DNA of 64,000 nucleotides from Streptomyces sp. Y2F8-2 (GTDB lineage: Bacteria > Actinomycetota > Actinomycetes > Streptomycetales > Streptomycetaceae). A program made the position numbers and the translations under genes. The notes under the pieces are model-generated. The model saw only the letters and a list, made by a program, of their open reading frames with translations, was not told where the DNA came from and searched no databases. Of this stretch, positions 34,434 to 43,694 are shown in pieces; the first letter of the stretch is position 1; every line of letters begins with the position of its first letter. Where the stretch lies: positions 186,001 to 250,000 of the forward strand of contig NZ_BNGS01000010.1 in NCBI RefSeq assembly GCF_014905555.1, read 5' to 3'.

Positions 34434-34901
34434 ATGACCACGCTCAAGTCGAAGCTGCAGGAAGACCTCAACGCCGCGATCAAGGAGCGCGATGAGCTCC
34501 GCTCCTCGACGCTCCGGCTGACGCTCGCCGCGATCACCAAGGAGGAGGTCGCGGGCAAGGAGAAGCGCGAGCTCTCCGACGAGGAGGTCACCAAGGTGAT
34601 CACCCGTGAGGCGAAGAAGCGACGGGAGGCCGCCGACGCGTTCGCTCAGGGCGGTCGCGCCGAACAGGCCGAGCGGGAGAAGGCGGAGGGCGAGGTGCTC
34701 GCCGCGTACCTGCCCAAGCAGCTGTCCGACGACGAGCTGCGGCAGATCGTCGCGCAGGCCGTGGAGGAGGCGAAGGCGGCGGGCGCCGAGGGCCCGCGCG
34801 CCATGGGGCAGGTCATGAAGATCGTGAACCCGAAGGTGGCCGGCCAGGCGGAGGGCGGCCGCGTCGCCGCCGTGGTCAAGCAGCTTCTCGCGAGCGGCTG
34901 A
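34434..34901 (+). CDS. GatB/YqeY-domain protein, 155 aa
   Basis: The sequence is the complete YqeY fold: LKSKLQEDLNAAIKERDELRSSTLRLTLAAI at the start, EKAEGEVLAAYLPKQLSDDEL near residue 90 and GQVMKIVNPKVAGQAEGGRVAAVV near the end. These small proteins resemble the tRNA-binding tail of GatB and may interact with tRNA or the amidotransferase; their role is not firmly known. It diverges from the metallophosphoesterase gene with 155 bases between. Confidence 0.9.
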   Translation: MTTLKSKLQEDLNAAIKERDELRSSTLRLTLAAITKEEVAGKEKRELSDEEVTKVITREAKKRREAADAFAQGGRAEQAEREKAEGEVLAAYLPKQLSDDELRQIVAQAVEEAKAAGAEGPRAMGQVMKIVNPKVAGQAEGGRVAAVVKQLLASG

Positions 34902-34935
34902 ACCGGTTCGCCTGCTCGCGGGCGCATACGCCGAC

Positions 34936-34968
34936 GGGGGCGCCCCTCTCATCGAGAGGGGCGCCCCC
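34936..34968. terminator. Strong bidirectional terminator
   Basis: A perfect 15-bp G+C stem (GGGGGCGCCCCTCTC with its complement, loop ATC) lies between the convergent YqeY-like gene and the penicillin-binding protein gene. Confidence 0.85.
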
Positions 34969-34982
34969 GCTGTCATGAAGGG

Positions 34983-37268
34983 CTATCCCCTTCGCCCGCC
35001 GTTGCCGTTCCCGTTGCCGCCGTTTCCGGTGCCCTGGATGAAGCCGTCGGGGAAGGAGAAGGTGGGCGTCGGGAACTGTCCGCCGGTGGTACCGCCGTTG
35101 TCGGCCGCGCCGCCGATCAGTCCACCGATCGTCTGCTGCCCGCCGTTGCCGTTGCCCCTGCCCTTGTCGTGTCCGTCGCCTTTGCCCTTGTCGCCACCGT
35201 GGTCGTCCGGGATGTCGACGAGGTTGAAGTCCGGGGCCGGCTTGCCCGCCAGCGCGCCCGTCATCATGTCGCGCCAGATCGGGCCCGGGACCTGGCCACC
35301 GAAGACCTTGTCATAGCTGACGCCGCCGATGGTGATGTGGGTCATCTGCCGCTTGTGCGCCGGGTCGCCGACCCAGACCGCGCCCGCCATGTTCGGCGTG
35401 TAGCCGACGAACCAGGCGGCGTACCGGAAGTCCGTCGTACCGGTCTTGCCGGCGCTGGGACGGCTGCCGAGTCCGGCCTCCGTACCGGTACCGTCCTCGA
35501 CGACGCCCTTCAGGAGCGTGTTGACCGTGTCCGCGGTGGTCTCCGACATCGCGCGCGAGCACGTCGACTTCGGGACCGGCAGGGACTTCTTCTCGTTGCC
35601 GACGGTCTGCGTGATCGACTCGATCGCGACCGGCGTGCAGTACGTGCCGCGGTCGGCGAAGGTCGCGTACGCGCTCGCCATGGTCAGCGGCGACACCTCC
35701 TGGGTGCCGAGCGCGATCGACGGGGCCTGGGCGATGGGCGCGCCGTCAGCGCGGTGGAAGCCCATCTTCTTGGCCGTGTCTATGACCGGGCAGATGCCGA
35801 TGTCGCTGATCAGCTGCACGTAGTAGGTGTTGACCGACTTGGCGGTCGCCTCCTTCATGCGGTACGGGCCGTGCTCCGTCTCGTTCTCGTTGGTGAGCTT
35901 GGTGCCGTCCGTGTTCTTCCACTGCTTGCCGTCACAGGCGGCGACCGGGCTCGGGTACTCCATCGAGTACGGCGACGAGTACTCCTGGGTCGCCGGCTTG
36001 CCGCCCTCGATGGCGGCCGCGGCCACGATCGGCTTGAAGGTCGAACCACCCTGGTAGCCGGCGCCGCCGCCCATGTTCCGGTCCACGGACAGGTTGATCT
36101 GGGTCTCGTCCTTGCCGAAGCCGTACGGACGGGACTGGCCCATCGCGAGGATCTTGCCGGTGCCCGGCTCGACGATGGTCGCGGCCGTGGCCACCTCGTC
36201 GCTCTTGTTGACGTGGTCCTTGATGGACTTCTGCACAGAGTCCTGCGCCTGCGGGTCGAGCGTGGTGCGGATCGTCAGACCGCCCTGGTTCCAGATCTTC
36301 GCCCGCTCCGCCTGGGTCTTGCCGAAGATCGGGTCGTTCAGGAACGCCTCGCGGACGTAGTCGCAGAAGAAGCCCGCGCCCTTGACGGCCGTGATGCAGC
36401 CGTTCTTCGGCTGGCTCACGTGCAGGCCGAGCCCTGTCGCCTTGGCCTTGTCGGCGTCCGCCTGCGAGATGTCGTGCAGGTCGGCCATGCGCTGCAGCAC
36501 CACGTTGCGCCGCTGCTTGGCCTCCGCCGCGTCGTTCACGGGGTCGTAGCGCGTCGGCGACTGGACGAGGCCGGCGAGGAGCGCGGACTCCTGGAGGTTC
36601 AGGTCCTTGGCGTGCTTGGAGAAGTAGCGCTCGGAGGCGGCCTCGACGCCGTAGGCCTGCTGGCCGAAGAACGTGATGTTCAGGTAGTTCTCGAGGATCT
36701 TCTTCTTGCCGAGCTTCTCTTCGATCTGGATCGCGGACTTGAGCTCGCGGATCTTGCGGCCGAGGGTCTGCTGGGTGGCCTGGGCGACCTTGGTCGGGTC
36801 GTCGCCGGCCTCCTCGATGAAGTAGTTCTTCACCAGTTGCTGGGTGAGCGTGGAGGCGCCCTGGGCCACTCCGCCGCTCTGCGCGTTCTTGTTCAGCGCG
36901 CGCAGGACGCCCTTCAGGTCGATCGCGCCGTGCTGGTAGAACCGCGAGTCCTCGATGGCGACGATCGCCTTCTGCATGTACGGCGAGACGTCCTTGAGGT
37001 CCACCACCGTGCGGTCGCGCGAGTAGACCGTGGCGATCTGGCCGCCCTGGCTGTCCAGGATGGTGGTGCGCTGGCTGAGCTGGGGGCTCTTCAGACTGGC
37101 CGGGATGTCGTCGAATCCCTGGACCGACCCCTTGGCCACAAGACCGAGCGCACCCGCGGCGGGCAGCGCGATGCCGGCCATCACAGCCCCCGCGAGCACA
37201 CTCACTCCGAGGAACTTGGTGGCCTGCTGCACAGGGGACTGCCCCCCGCCCGAGCGCATATTTGGCAT
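34983..37268 (-). CDS. Bifunctional class A penicillin-binding protein, 761 aa
   Basis: One N-terminal membrane anchor (FLGVSVLAGAVMAGIALPAAG, residues 19-39) is followed by a GT51 glycosyltransferase domain: VAIEDSRFYQHGAID with the catalytic Glu near residue 104, and QGASTLTQQLVKNYF. The transpeptidase domain has the serine in GGSTFKPIVA near residue 405, KSVNTYY (SxN) near residue 477 and SAGKTGTTDF (KTG) near residue 608. It polymerises and cross-links peptidoglycan outside the membrane. The last 70 residues are a low-complexity Gly/Asn/Asp-rich tail. In S. coelicolor a PBP gene is likewise beside wblA (from memory). Confidence 0.92.
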   Translation of the reverse strand: MPNMRSGGGQSPVQQATKFLGVSVLAGAVMAGIALPAAGALGLVAKGSVQGFDDIPASLKSPQLSQRTTILDSQGGQIATVYSRDRTVVDLKDVSPYMQKAIVAIEDSRFYQHGAIDLKGVLRALNKNAQSGGVAQGASTLTQQLVKNYFIEEAGDDPTKVAQATQQTLGRKIRELKSAIQIEEKLGKKKILENYLNITFFGQQAYGVEAASERYFSKHAKDLNLQESALLAGLVQSPTRYDPVNDAAEAKQRRNVVLQRMADLHDISQADADKAKATGLGLHVSQPKNGCITAVKGAGFFCDYVREAFLNDPIFGKTQAERAKIWNQGGLTIRTTLDPQAQDSVQKSIKDHVNKSDEVATAATIVEPGTGKILAMGQSRPYGFGKDETQINLSVDRNMGGGAGYQGGSTFKPIVAAAAIEGGKPATQEYSSPYSMEYPSPVAACDGKQWKNTDGTKLTNENETEHGPYRMKEATAKSVNTYYVQLISDIGICPVIDTAKKMGFHRADGAPIAQAPSIALGTQEVSPLTMASAYATFADRGTYCTPVAIESITQTVGNEKKSLPVPKSTCSRAMSETTADTVNTLLKGVVEDGTGTEAGLGSRPSAGKTGTTDFRYAAWFVGYTPNMAGAVWVGDPAHKRQMTHITIGGVSYDKVFGGQVPGPIWRDMMTGALAGKPAPDFNLVDIPDDHGGDKGKGDGHDKGRGNGNGGQQTIGGLIGGAADNGGTTGGQFPTPTFSFPDGFIQGTGNGGNGNGNGGRRG

Positions 37269-37677
37269 GAGGGCAGCCTACGTTCTCATTCGCCGGACAC
37301 GCGTATAGGCCTTGGCCTAAGCTGCTCCCAACTGTCACAGCAGTAGGGCCACGTATCAAGTACGTCCGGCGACCCCGAATCGTTCCGGTGTTCCCCGAAC
37401 TTTTTTGGCAGATGCGTGCCCGGATTCGCCTTGTGTGTCACCAGGCGTCCGTTGTGACTCCACTGAATCGCCCTGGTCTGTCCGGAAAGTCACGTTCGTT
37501 ACCAGCTCACTCCCACGGGTGATCTGCCGTTTACCCATAGTCCGTTCGGACCATTCAAGATTGGGCCCGAAGGGGGTGTTGCGCTGTCCCCTCCTTCCGT
37601 AACGTCCTCAACTGGCGGCGGTGAATATGCCGCTGCCGCCGTGGGGGAGCCTCGATTCGGGAGAGGACGGCGCCGGT
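37269..37677. promoter_or_regulatory. Divergent promoter region of the PBP gene and wblA
   Basis: The 409 bases are less G+C-rich than the flanks, with T-runs near 37400 and 37500, as expected for regulatory DNA upstream of a heavily controlled whiB-like gene. No small ORF with coding character was seen. An in-frame ATG at 37621 would add 19 residues to WblA but lacks family resemblance, so it is counted as leader. Confidence 0.45.
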
Positions 37678-38016
37678 ATGGGCTGGGTAACCGACTGGAG
37701 TGCGCAGGCGGCCTGCCGCACTACCGATCCGGATGAACTGTTCGTTCAGGGAGCAGCGCAGAACAGGGCCAAGGCGGTGTGCACCGGATGTCCGGTACGC
37801 ACGGAATGCCTGGCAGATGCGCTGGACAACCGCGTCGAGTTCGGCGTGTGGGGTGGCATGACGGAGCGGGAGCGCCGCGCACTGCTGCGCAGGCGGCCGA
37901 CCGTCACTTCGTGGCGTCACCTGCTGGAGACCGCGCGTACGGAGTACGAGCGCGGGGCGGGCCTGCTGCCCCTCGTTGAGGAAGAGACGTACGAGAACTA
38001 CGCGGCGGTGAGCTGA
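37678..38016 (+). CDS. wblA: WhiB-family iron-sulfur regulator WblA
   Basis: The 112-residue sequence MGWVTDWSAQAACRT... matches WblA. Its four cluster cysteines are Cys13 in AACRT, then CTGCPVRTEC near residues 40-49. The GVWGGMTERERRALLRRR turn and basic segment follow, as in all WhiB-like proteins. WblA is a global regulator that promotes the switch to aerial growth and represses antibiotic production in Streptomyces (established). It acts with sigma factor at promoters. The ATG at 37678 gives the conserved N-terminus. Confidence 0.93.
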   Translation: MGWVTDWSAQAACRTTDPDELFVQGAAQNRAKAVCTGCPVRTECLADALDNRVEFGVWGGMTERERRALLRRRPTVTSWRHLLETARTEYERGAGLLPLVEEETYENYAAVS

Positions 38017-38412
38017 GGGCGGCCACCGTCCGAGGCGGGCGCCCGACGCCGGCGGGCAACGGGCACCTCATGGTGCCCTCGGCGTGCCTTCCACTCCGGC
38101 CTGGGTCTCTTCGCAGGTGTCCTTCAACGGGCCTCTTCGAGGGCCCTCTTCAAGGAAGGTGCCGCCAGGGGCGGGTGTGTCATGGCCTGCGCGGCCGCAC
38201 GTCTGTGCCACGGGCGGCGGGGCACGACCGGGCGGGCGCGCCGACACGGGCGGCGCGCAGGCGTCAGCAGCCCTGCCTGCGCGGCCCGGCGAGGCCGACT
38301 GCCGCGCCCTGGGCCCGTGCACGGCTGAATGCCTGCCTCGGTCCTCCGAGCGCCCCGGGCATCCGGAGGTCGTACACCGGTCTCGGCTGCGTCCCGGCGA
38401 CCGTCGGGGTCC
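38017..38412. other. Convergent intergenic region after wblA
   Basis: No gene is supported. A 7-bp hairpin, GGGCACC/GGTGCCC at 38061-38078, lies 45 bases after the wblA stop and may act as its terminator. The rest is G+C-rich sequence up to the end of the oppositely oriented ArsA-type gene. Confidence 0.45.
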
Positions 38413-39879
38413 TCAGGCGTATGCCTCGCGCTCCTCGGGCCGATCGGGCTGGTTGGCCGCGAGGCGGTCACCGATGTCCCGTAGCCCCGCGAGGTCGTGG
38501 ACGTCGCCGGGCAGCGCAGCCACTTCCGCCACGGCCACCTCGGGGTGGAGCGCGGTGAAACGGTCACGCGTGCGCTGCTCTCGGGAGAGCAGTTGCATAC
38601 GCTCGGCATGCAGTCGCAACAGACCCACGGTGAGCTGCTCGACGCTCCGGTCCTGGTCCGTGGCGGTGGGGGAGTCCGCGCCGGGGCCAGAGGCTCCGGA
38701 TGAGGGGGATTCTGAACTGCCGTACGTGTCGGGAGCGTTACGAAGTCCAGCCTTCCCGCCCTGCTGATCCACAATGCGGGACTCGTCAAGATTTTCCGCG
38801 GCGGCGAGCGCCCGCTCGGCCGACAACTGGGCGGCGTCGCTGCCGTGGACCCGGTTGAGCACCAGGCCGGCCAGCGGCATGTCCTCGGCGGCCAGGCGCT
38901 CCACGAAGTACGCGGCCTCCCGCAGTGCGTCCCGCTCCGGGGCCGCCACCACCAGGAACGCCGTGCCGGGCGCCTGCAGCAGCTTGTAGGTGGCGTCCGC
39001 GCGCGTGCGGAACCCGCCGAACATGGTGTCCATGGCGGCCACGAAGGTCTGGACGTCCTTCAGGAGCTGACCGCCGAGCAGCTTCCCCAGGGCGCCCGTC
39101 ATCATCGACATGCCGACGTTCAGGAACTTCATCCCCGCGCGGCCGCCCATCTTCGCCGGGGCCATCAGCACCCGGATCAGCCTGCCGTCCAGGAAGGACC
39201 CGAGCCGCTTGGGGGCGTCCAGGAAGTCCAGCGCCGAGCGCGAGGGCGGGGTGTCGACGATGATGAGGTCCCACTCGTCCCGCGCCCGCAGCTGCCCCAG
39301 CTTCTCCATCGCCATGTACTCCTGCGTGCCCGCGAAGCCCGCCGAGAGCGACTGGTAGAAGGGGTTGCTCAGAATGGCGGCCGCCCGCTCCCGGTCCGAG
39401 TGCGCCTCGACGATCTCGTCGAAGGTGCGCTTCATGTCGAGCATCATGGCGTGCAGTTCGCCACCCGCGGCGTCGTCGATGCCCTTCACCCGCCGCGGGG
39501 TGTTGTCGAGCGCGTCGATGCCCATCGACTGGGCGAGCCGGCGGGCCGGGTCGATGGTGAGCACCACCACCTTGCGGCCGCGCTCGGCGGCGCGCAGCCC
39601 AAGGGCCGCCGCCGTGGTCGTCTTGCCGACGCCGCCGGAGCCGCAGCAGACGACGATGCGGGTCTGCGGATCGTCGAGGAGCGGGTCGATCTCCAGGACG
39701 GGCACCGGGTTCAACGCGCGCGTGGAGCCCGTGTCGTGGGCGTACGGGGCATCGTGGGCCGGATCGGCCGCCCCGGCGTGCCGGTGGGCCGTGTCGTCGC
39801 GGGTGTCGTCGTGCGTGGATGCCGTGTCGGCCTGTGCGGGGGCCTGATCGTTGTGCGTGGGGGCCGGGTCCGAGCTCAT
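38413..39879 (-). CDS. ArsA-family ATPase, second of a pair, 488 aa
   Basis: A P-loop with the ArsA/ParA signature (VVCCGSGGVGKTTTAAALGL) lies near residue 80, preceded by a disordered head rich in His, Asp, Thr and Ala with HDDT-type repeats. Switch regions follow (LIIVDTPPSRSALDFLDAP near residue 215; VVLTIDPARRLAQSMGID). ArsA-type proteins are Get3-like dimeric ATPases; no arsenite pump is nearby, so arsenic resistance is unlikely. The pair lies beside wblA in S. coelicolor also. The start overlaps the upstream paralogue by four bases, suggesting a heterodimer. Confidence 0.9.
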   Translation of the reverse strand: MSSDPAPTHNDQAPAQADTASTHDDTRDDTAHRHAGAADPAHDAPYAHDTGSTRALNPVPVLEIDPLLDDPQTRIVVCCGSGGVGKTTTAAALGLRAAERGRKVVVLTIDPARRLAQSMGIDALDNTPRRVKGIDDAAGGELHAMMLDMKRTFDEIVEAHSDRERAAAILSNPFYQSLSAGFAGTQEYMAMEKLGQLRARDEWDLIIVDTPPSRSALDFLDAPKRLGSFLDGRLIRVLMAPAKMGGRAGMKFLNVGMSMMTGALGKLLGGQLLKDVQTFVAAMDTMFGGFRTRADATYKLLQAPGTAFLVVAAPERDALREAAYFVERLAAEDMPLAGLVLNRVHGSDAAQLSAERALAAAENLDESRIVDQQGGKAGLRNAPDTYGSSESPSSGASGPGADSPTATDQDRSVEQLTVGLLRLHAERMQLLSREQRTRDRFTALHPEVAVAEVAALPGDVHDLAGLRDIGDRLAANQPDRPEEREAYA

Positions 39880-40853
39880 GAGATCCCTTGCTGACGCAGT
39901 TCCGTGGCCAGTTCGTACAGGCCCGCCAGGTCCATTCCCTCGGCGAGCAGCGGCAGTTCGTGCAGGGGCAGGCCCAGCCGCGTGAGGACGCCACGCTGCT
40001 CGCGCTCAAGGCCGAACCGCTCCGCGTACTCGTCGGCCTGCCTCAGCAGCGGGCCCACCAGCCGCTCTGCCAGTCCACCGCGCCGCGCGCCGCCGAGCCC
40101 GGCGCCCGAGAGGGACTGGGCGATGGCCGTCCGCGGCAGCGCGTGCGCGAGCTCGAGGTCCGCCTGGTCCAGGACCGTGGGCCGCACCATGTTCACGATG
40201 ATCCGGCCCACCGGAAGCTTCGCCGCGCGCAGTTCGGCGATCCCGTCCGCGGTCTCCTGGACGGGCATCTCCTCCAGGAGCGTCACCAGGTGCACAGCCG
40301 TCTCGGGGGACTTCAGCACCCGCATCACGGCCTGGGCCTGGTTGTGTATCGGGCCGATCTTGGCGAGGCCGGCCACCTCGTCGTTCACGTTCAGGAAGCG
40401 GGTGATGCGGCCGGTGGGAGGCGCGTCCATCACCACGTAGTCGTACGCGAACCGGCCGCTCCTGTCCTTCCTGCGGACGGCCTCGCACGCCTTGCCGGTC
40501 AGGAGCACGTCCCTGAGGCCGGGCGCGATGGTGGTGGCGAAGTCGATGGCGCCGAGCTTCTTCAGGGCCCGTCCCGCGCCGCCCAGTTTGTAGAACATCT
40601 GGAGGTAGTCCAGCAGCGCCAGCTCGGGATCTATGGCGAGCGCGTACACCTCGCCGCCGCCCGGGGCGACCGCGATCTTCCGTTCCTCGTACGGAAGCGT
40701 CTCCGTCTCGAAGAGTTGTGCGATGCCCTGTCTGCCCTCGACCTCGACCAGAAGGGTGCGTTTGCCCTCGGTCGCGAGGGCGAGCGCGAGTGCTGCGGCG
40801 ACCGTGGTCTTTCCGGTCCCGCCCTTACCGCTGACGACCTGGAGCCTGCTCAC
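39876..40853 (-). CDS. ArsA-family ATPase, first of a pair, 325 aa
   Basis: The P-loop LQVVSGKGGTGKTTVAAALALAL occupies residues 4-26. LLVEVEGRQGIAQLFET and YVVMDAPPTGRITRFLNV are the switch segments. It is shorter than its partner and has no disordered head. With the downstream gene it probably forms a stable two-component ATPase; the client is unknown. Both are cytoplasmic. Confidence 0.9.
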   Translation of the reverse strand: MSRLQVVSGKGGTGKTTVAAALALALATEGKRTLLVEVEGRQGIAQLFETETLPYEERKIAVAPGGGEVYALAIDPELALLDYLQMFYKLGGAGRALKKLGAIDFATTIAPGLRDVLLTGKACEAVRRKDRSGRFAYDYVVMDAPPTGRITRFLNVNDEVAGLAKIGPIHNQAQAVMRVLKSPETAVHLVTLLEEMPVQETADGIAELRAAKLPVGRIIVNMVRPTVLDQADLELAHALPRTAIAQSLSGAGLGGARRGGLAERLVGPLLRQADEYAERFGLEREQRGVLTRLGLPLHELPLLAEGMDLAGLYELATELRQQGIS

Positions 40854-41063
40854 GTCCTCGAGCCTAACCAGTTCGCGCGCGGGCTACGCGGGAGGCTGTG
40901 GACAACGGTGGTCCCGGTCGACCTCCCGCCCGGTCGCCTGCGCCGTCCCGGCCGGGCCCGCGCGGCGGCCGCGGCCACCGTTCCGCCCGGCTTTCCGCCA
41001 GGTCGTGGGCACGATGGTGGCCGACCGAGTGTCCCTTGGGCCACAGCGGCTACAGTCGGCCCC

Positions 41064-41225
41064 ATGACCAAGTGGGAATACGTCACCGTGCCGCTGCTCG
41101 TCCACGCCACGAAGCAGATCCTGGACACCTGGGGCGAGGACGGCTGGGAGCTCGTCCAGGTCGTGCCCGGGCCGAACAACCCCGAGCAGCTGGTGGCCTA
41201 CCTGAAGCGGGAGAAGCAGGCGTGA
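41064..41225 (+). CDS. Small DUF4177-like protein, 53 aa
   Basis: MTKWEYVTVPLLVHATKQILD followed by GWELVQVVPGPNNPEQLVAYLKR is the compact WEY...GWELV pattern of DUF4177-type proteins. The ATG at 41064 gives 53 residues. Its stop overlaps the GTG of the RidA-like gene (GTGA), so the two are translated together. Function unknown. Confidence 0.85.
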   Translation: MTKWEYVTVPLLVHATKQILDTWGEDGWELVQVVPGPNNPEQLVAYLKREKQA

Positions 41226-41689
41226 GCGCGGTCGAGTCCCGGATCGCCGAGCTGGGCCTGACCCTGCCGGAGGTCGTGCCGCCGCTCGCCGCCTACCAGC
41301 CCGCCGTGCAGTCGGGGCCGTACGTGTACACCTCCGGGCAGCTCCCGATGGTGGGCGGCAAGCTGCCGGTGACCGGCAAGGTGGGCGCCGAGGTCACCGC
41401 CGAGGAGGCCAAGGAGCTGGCCCGTACGTGCGCGCTGAACGCGCTCGCGGCGGTCAAGTCCGTGACGGGCGACCTGGACCGCATCGCGCGCGTGGTGAAG
41501 GTCGTCGGCTTCGTGGCGTCGGCCTCCGACTTCACGGGCCAGCCCGGTGTCGTCAACGGCGCCAGTGAACTGCTCGGCGAGGTCCTCGGCGACAAGGGCG
41601 TGCACGCCCGCAGCGCGGTCGGCGTGGCGGTGCTCCCGCTGGACGCGCCGGTCGAGGTGGAGATCCAGGTGGAGCTGACGCAGGCGTGA
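41222..41689 (+). CDS. RidA/YjgF-family protein, 155 aa
   Basis: The RidA fold is evident from LPEVVPPLAAYQPAVQSGPYVYTSGQLP and the C-terminal HARSAVGVAVLPLDAPVEVEI segment with the Arg that contacts carboxylates. RidA proteins hydrolyse reactive enamine/imine intermediates, protecting PLP enzymes. The branch here has the longer YjgF form with SQLP-type motif changed to SGQLP. Coupled to the small gene upstream. Confidence 0.88.
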   Translation: MSAVESRIAELGLTLPEVVPPLAAYQPAVQSGPYVYTSGQLPMVGGKLPVTGKVGAEVTAEEAKELARTCALNALAAVKSVTGDLDRIARVVKVVGFVASASDFTGQPGVVNGASELLGEVLGDKGVHARSAVGVAVLPLDAPVEVEIQVELTQA

Positions 41690-41805
41690 CCGACCCTCGC
41701 CGACCACGCGAGGGCGATGACGTCCTGGAGAGGGCGAGGACGATGTCCCCCGGCGGGCGATCGTTGCCTCTCGAACATCCGCTCACTACGGGATAGCCTC
41801 CGCCC

Positions 41806-42675
41806 ATGGCGAATGGGCAGTGGTTTCCCCCGGAGTGGCCAGAGCGGATCCGCGCGCTCGCGGAGGGCACGCTCACCCCGGTCACCCCGAAGCGCGCGGC
41901 CACCGTCATGCTCCTCAGGGACGACGGCGGCGCACCCGCCGTCCACATGCTGCGCAGACGCGCCTCCATGGCGTTCGCCGGAGGCGCGTACGCCTACCCG
42001 GGCGGCGGCGTCGACCCGCGCGACCACGACCTGAGGATCGGCTGGGCGGGTCCCACGCGAGCGTGGTGGGCCGAGCGCCTCGGCGTCGACGAGACGTCCG
42101 CGCAGGCCATCGTCTGCGCCGCCGTACGGGAGACGTACGAGGAGGCGGGCGTGCTGCTCGCCGGGCCGGCCCCGGACACGGTCGTCGGCGACACCACGGG
42201 CGCCGACTGGGAGGCGGATCGCGCGGCCCTGGTCGCCCGCGACCTGTCGTTCGCGGAGTTCCTCGAGCGCCGGGGGCTGGTCCTGCGCTCCGACCTGCTC
42301 GGCGCGTGGACCCGCTGGATCACCCCGGAGTTCGAGCCCCGCCGCTACGACACCTGGTTCTTCGTGGCCGCGCTCCCCGAGGGACAGCGCACCCGCAACG
42401 CCTCCACGGAGGCCGACAGCACCGTGTGGATCCGCCCCGCCGAGGCGGCGGCCGCGTACGACAGGGGCGAGCTGCTGATGATGCCGCCCACCATCGCGAC
42501 CCTGCGCCAGCTGACCGGCTGCGCGACCGCCGCCGAGGCGCTGAAGGCCGCGCCGGGCCGCGACCTGACCCCCGTCCTGGCCACGGCCCGCCTGGAGGAC
42601 GGCCGGATCGTGCTGTCCTGGCCCGGCCACGACGAGTTCACCAAGCACATCACGACGGGCCAGGCGCCCGGATGA
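41806..42675 (+). CDS. NUDIX hydrolase of the NUDT19-like type, 289 aa
   Basis: The Nudix box is split. AYPGGGVDPRDHD near residue 65 begins it and IVCAAVRETYEEAGVLL near residue 104 completes the REUXEEXGU part, with about 35 residues inserted between, a feature of the NUDT7/19-like enzymes that cleave CoA or related dinucleotides. An additional FEPRRYDTWFFVAALPEGQR segment supports this. It is followed after 34 bases by the metallo-beta-lactamase-fold gene on the same strand. Confidence 0.85.
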   Translation: MANGQWFPPEWPERIRALAEGTLTPVTPKRAATVMLLRDDGGAPAVHMLRRRASMAFAGGAYAYPGGGVDPRDHDLRIGWAGPTRAWWAERLGVDETSAQAIVCAAVRETYEEAGVLLAGPAPDTVVGDTTGADWEADRAALVARDLSFAEFLERRGLVLRSDLLGAWTRWITPEFEPRRYDTWFFVAALPEGQRTRNASTEADSTVWIRPAEAAAAYDRGELLMMPPTIATLRQLTGCATAAEALKAAPGRDLTPVLATARLEDGRIVLSWPGHDEFTKHITTGQAPG

Positions 42676-42709
42676 CCCACGCGACCCATGCGACGGAAGG
42701 TGCCCTGGC

Positions 42710-43540
42710 ATGACGGACGCCGCAGCCCTCCCCGGCCGGCCGCGCGGCGCGGTCCTCTCCGGCCCGGCCACCGCGCGCGCGGTGAACGTCCTCGCGCCCA
42801 ACGCGTCGGCGATGACCCTGGACGGCACCAACACCTGGATCGTCGCCGAGCCGGACTCCGAGCAGGCGGTGGTGATCGACCCGGGACCGCTCGACGAGGG
42901 CCACCTGCGCAACGTGATCGACACGGCCGAGAAGTCCGGGAAGCGGATCGCGCTCACCCTGCTCACCCACGGCCACCCCGACCACGCGGAGGGCGCCGCC
43001 CGGTTCGCCGAGCTGACGGGCACGAAGGTGCGCGCCCTGGACCCCACGCTGCGCCTGGGCGACGAGGGACTGGGCCACGGGGACGTGGTCACGGTCGGCG
43101 GCCTGGAACTGAGGGTCGTGCCGACGCCGGGCCACACCTCCGACTCCCTGTGCTTCCACCTCCCGGCCGACCGGGCCGTACTGACGGGCGACACCGTCCT
43201 GGGCCGCGGTACGACGGTGGTGGCGCACCCCGACGGCCGCCTGGGGGACTATCTCGACTCCCTGCGCCGCCTCAGGTCGCTCACGGTCGACGACGGCGTC
43301 CACACGGTGCTCCCGGGCCACGGGCCGGTCCTGGAGGACGCCCAGGGCGCCGTGGAGTACTACCTCGCCCACCGCGCCCACCGCCTGGCTCAGGTCGAGA
43401 CGGCGGTCGAGAACGGCCACCGCACCCCGAGCGAGGTCGTCGCCCATGTGTACGCGGACGTGGACCCCTCCCTGTGGCCGGCGGCGGAGCTGTCGGTGCG
43501 GGCTCAGCTGGACTACCTGAGGGAGCACGGCCTGATCTGA
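42710..43540 (+). CDS. Metallo-beta-lactamase-fold hydrolase, 276 aa
   Basis: The metal motif LLTHGHPDHAEGA (HxHxDH) lies near residue 87. VVPTPGHTSDSLCFHL, LTGDTVLG and VLPGHGPVLED supply the other ligands. The C-terminal helical tail (AQVETAVENGHRTPSEVVAHVY) is typical of the LACTB2-like group of this superfamily, some of which are RNases or acyl-thioesterases. The substrate is not known. It is probably co-transcribed with the preceding NUDIX gene. Confidence 0.87.
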   Translation: MTDAAALPGRPRGAVLSGPATARAVNVLAPNASAMTLDGTNTWIVAEPDSEQAVVIDPGPLDEGHLRNVIDTAEKSGKRIALTLLTHGHPDHAEGAARFAELTGTKVRALDPTLRLGDEGLGHGDVVTVGGLELRVVPTPGHTSDSLCFHLPADRAVLTGDTVLGRGTTVVAHPDGRLGDYLDSLRRLRSLTVDDGVHTVLPGHGPVLEDAQGAVEYYLAHRAHRLAQVETAVENGHRTPSEVVAHVYADVDPSLWPAAELSVRAQLDYLREHGLI

Positions 43541-43694
43541 GCCCGGGGCGCGGGGTTCCGGCGCCGTGCACGCGCGCGTGCTCCGCCGTTCGCGCGTGCG
43601 CGGGTCTCTGCGGCGGCAGCCCCGGTAGAGGAAACGACAACGGGCCCCGCCTCACCGAGAGACGGGACCCGGACCGTTAGGCCGAGGCCGAGCG

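Noticed and set aside
38413..40853. Paired ArsA genes as an arsenite-resistance operon
   Set aside because: No ArsB, ArsR, ArsC or ArsD gene is adjacent, and this pair is a conserved neighbour of wblA in Streptomyces.
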